A stretch of DNA of 49,548 nt from positions 1 through 49,548 of the forward strand of contig NZ_JADNYM010000032.1 of NCBI RefSeq assembly GCF_015708085.1, in the 5' to 3' direction. Made by a program: the position numbers and the translations under genes. Positions 49,325-49,548 of this stretch are shown piece after piece (position 1 is the stretch's first letter; every line of letters begins with the position of its first letter). The stretch comes from Arthrobacter terrae (GTDB taxonomy: Bacteria; Actinomycetota; Actinomycetes; Actinomycetales; Micrococcaceae). The notes beneath the pieces are model-generated. The model saw only the letters and a list, made by a program, of their open reading frames with translations, was not told the DNA's origin and did no database searches.

Positions 49325-49362
49325 CTTAGCGCCAACCACTGTTCCGCTGCAGCTCAGACCCC
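49325..49362 (-). repeat. Tn3-family right terminal inverted repeat (38 bp)
   Basis: Reads on the minus strand GGGGTCTGAGCTGCAGCGG, ending GTTGGCGCTAAG, matching the left end at 34 of 38 positions. Confidence 0.92.
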
Positions 49363-49367
49363 ACGCT
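49363..49367. repeat. 5-bp target-site duplication, right copy, and restored DUF4032 tail
   Basis: ACGCT is repeated here and is followed by GGGCGAGGATTCCTAA, which in the DUF4032 frame reads L-G-E-D-S-stop, the pre-insertion end of that gene. Confidence 0.88.
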
Positions 49368-49444
49368 GGGCGAGGATTCCTAACCAGCACCATGCCCTTT
49401 CGGGAACCCACCAGGGGTCCGGGTTGTGGGGTGTTAAAGGGGTC

Positions 49445-49469
49445 AGGCCCCGCACGGTGTGCGGGGCCT
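49445..49469. terminator. strong hairpin between DUF4032 and the rRNA operon end
   Basis: AGGCCCCGCAC-GGT-GTGCGGGGCCT is a perfect 11-bp stem with a 3-base loop. It lies just beyond the 3' end of the 5S gene and probably terminates the rRNA transcript; it could serve the convergent DUF4032 gene as well. Confidence 0.85.
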
Positions 49470-49487
49470 GGTCCTTTGAATGGTTGT

Positions 49488-49548
49488 CCGGCGGTGTCCT
49501 ACTCTCCCACACCCTCACGAGTGCAGTACCATCGGCGCTGTGGGCCTT
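49488..49548 (-). rRNA. rrf: 5S rRNA, 3' part (cut by window edge)
   Basis: The minus strand reads AAGGCCCACAGCGCCGATGG, then TACTGCACTCGTGAGGGTGT, GGGAGAGTAGGACACCGCC and GGAC, the conserved 3' half of actinobacterial 5S rRNA. The 5' half lies outside the window, so the rRNA operon enters from the right. Confidence 0.95.

Larger units (their letters stand above)
47516..49362. mobile_element. internally deleted Tn3-family transposon with intact ends
   Basis: The 1847-bp element is bounded by 38-bp inverted repeats (34 of 38 identical) that start with GGGG as Tn3-family ends do, and by a 5-bp duplication ACGCT, the family's standard length. It carries a serine resolvase, a res-like palindromic region, and the 5' quarter of a transposase gene. 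It cannot move by itself but could be mobilised in trans by a related transposase, since both ends look complete. The part between the res-like site and the transposase remnant (48217-48525) has no gene I recognise. Confidence 0.92.

Overview
The window is high-GC DNA of an actinobacterium, most likely an Arthrobacter or Pseudarthrobacter relative (Micrococcaceae). This rests on GC-rich third positions, frequent GTG/TTG starts, GTGA/ATGA gene overlaps, a DUF4032 gene, a UgpC/MsmK-type ATPase and otsAB close to an rRNA operon. The right edge ends inside a 5S rRNA gene on the minus strand. Genus assignment is inference; no search was run.

Layout. (1) 1-4.2 kb: sugar-acid catabolism through 2-keto-3-deoxygluconate: D-mannonate dehydratase (cut by the left edge), gluconokinase, an IclR regulator divergent from KDG kinase, and KDPG aldolase. 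(2) 5.4-15.3 kb and 19.2-21.2 kb: copper and extracytoplasmic redox genes: a giant secreted multicopper oxidase with unusual repeats, a CopC-CopD fusion, a two-component system, and a second Tat-exported multicopper oxidase. A small SHOCT membrane protein lies next to each oxidase. (3) 15.5-19.2 kb: two secreted wall proteins (CAP and GH25 lysozyme) that share the same SLH-like triple repeat. (4) 21.3-26.8 kb: a sulfide/persulfide detoxification regulon: CstR-type repressor, persulfide dioxygenase-rhodanese, MFS carrier, small Cys-rich protein, TauE exporter and two more rhodaneses. Four near-identical 16-bp palindromes (ATACCCC-NN-GGGGTAT type) mark its promoters. (5) 26.9-28.35 kb: decayed DNA with a thioredoxin remnant and a frameshifted ThDP-enzyme remnant. 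(6) 28.4-36.2 kb: a tightly overlapping minus-strand operon (aldehyde dehydrogenase, unknown 573-aa protein, M19 dipeptidase-like protein, unknown 238-aa protein, RidA, MFS, then the dead ThDP gene) with a divergent LysR regulator. Its substrate is unknown, and it is the best candidate here for an undescribed pathway. (7) 36.3-40.3 kb: a compact, visibly less GC-rich cassette: LysR, VOC protein, MHS transporter and zinc alcohol dehydrogenase. It is followed by gene debris up to a tRNA-Thr. (8) 41.4-47.5 kb: core genes: a DsbA-like protein, otsA-otsB, a UgpC-type ATPase and the DUF4032 protein. (9) 47.5-49.4 kb: a complete-ended but internally deleted Tn3-family element with 38-bp inverted repeats and a 5-bp target duplication. 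It is inserted in the last codons of the DUF4032 gene.

How parts fit together. The CstR regulon moves sulfane sulfur from persulfide to sulfite (dioxygenase), between carriers (rhodaneses) and out of the cell (TauE). The oxidases, CopCD and the two-component system form a copper-handling and metal-oxidation block outside the membrane. Remnants cluster at 26.9-28.35 and 40.5-41.1 kb, where pathways seem to have been recently lost.
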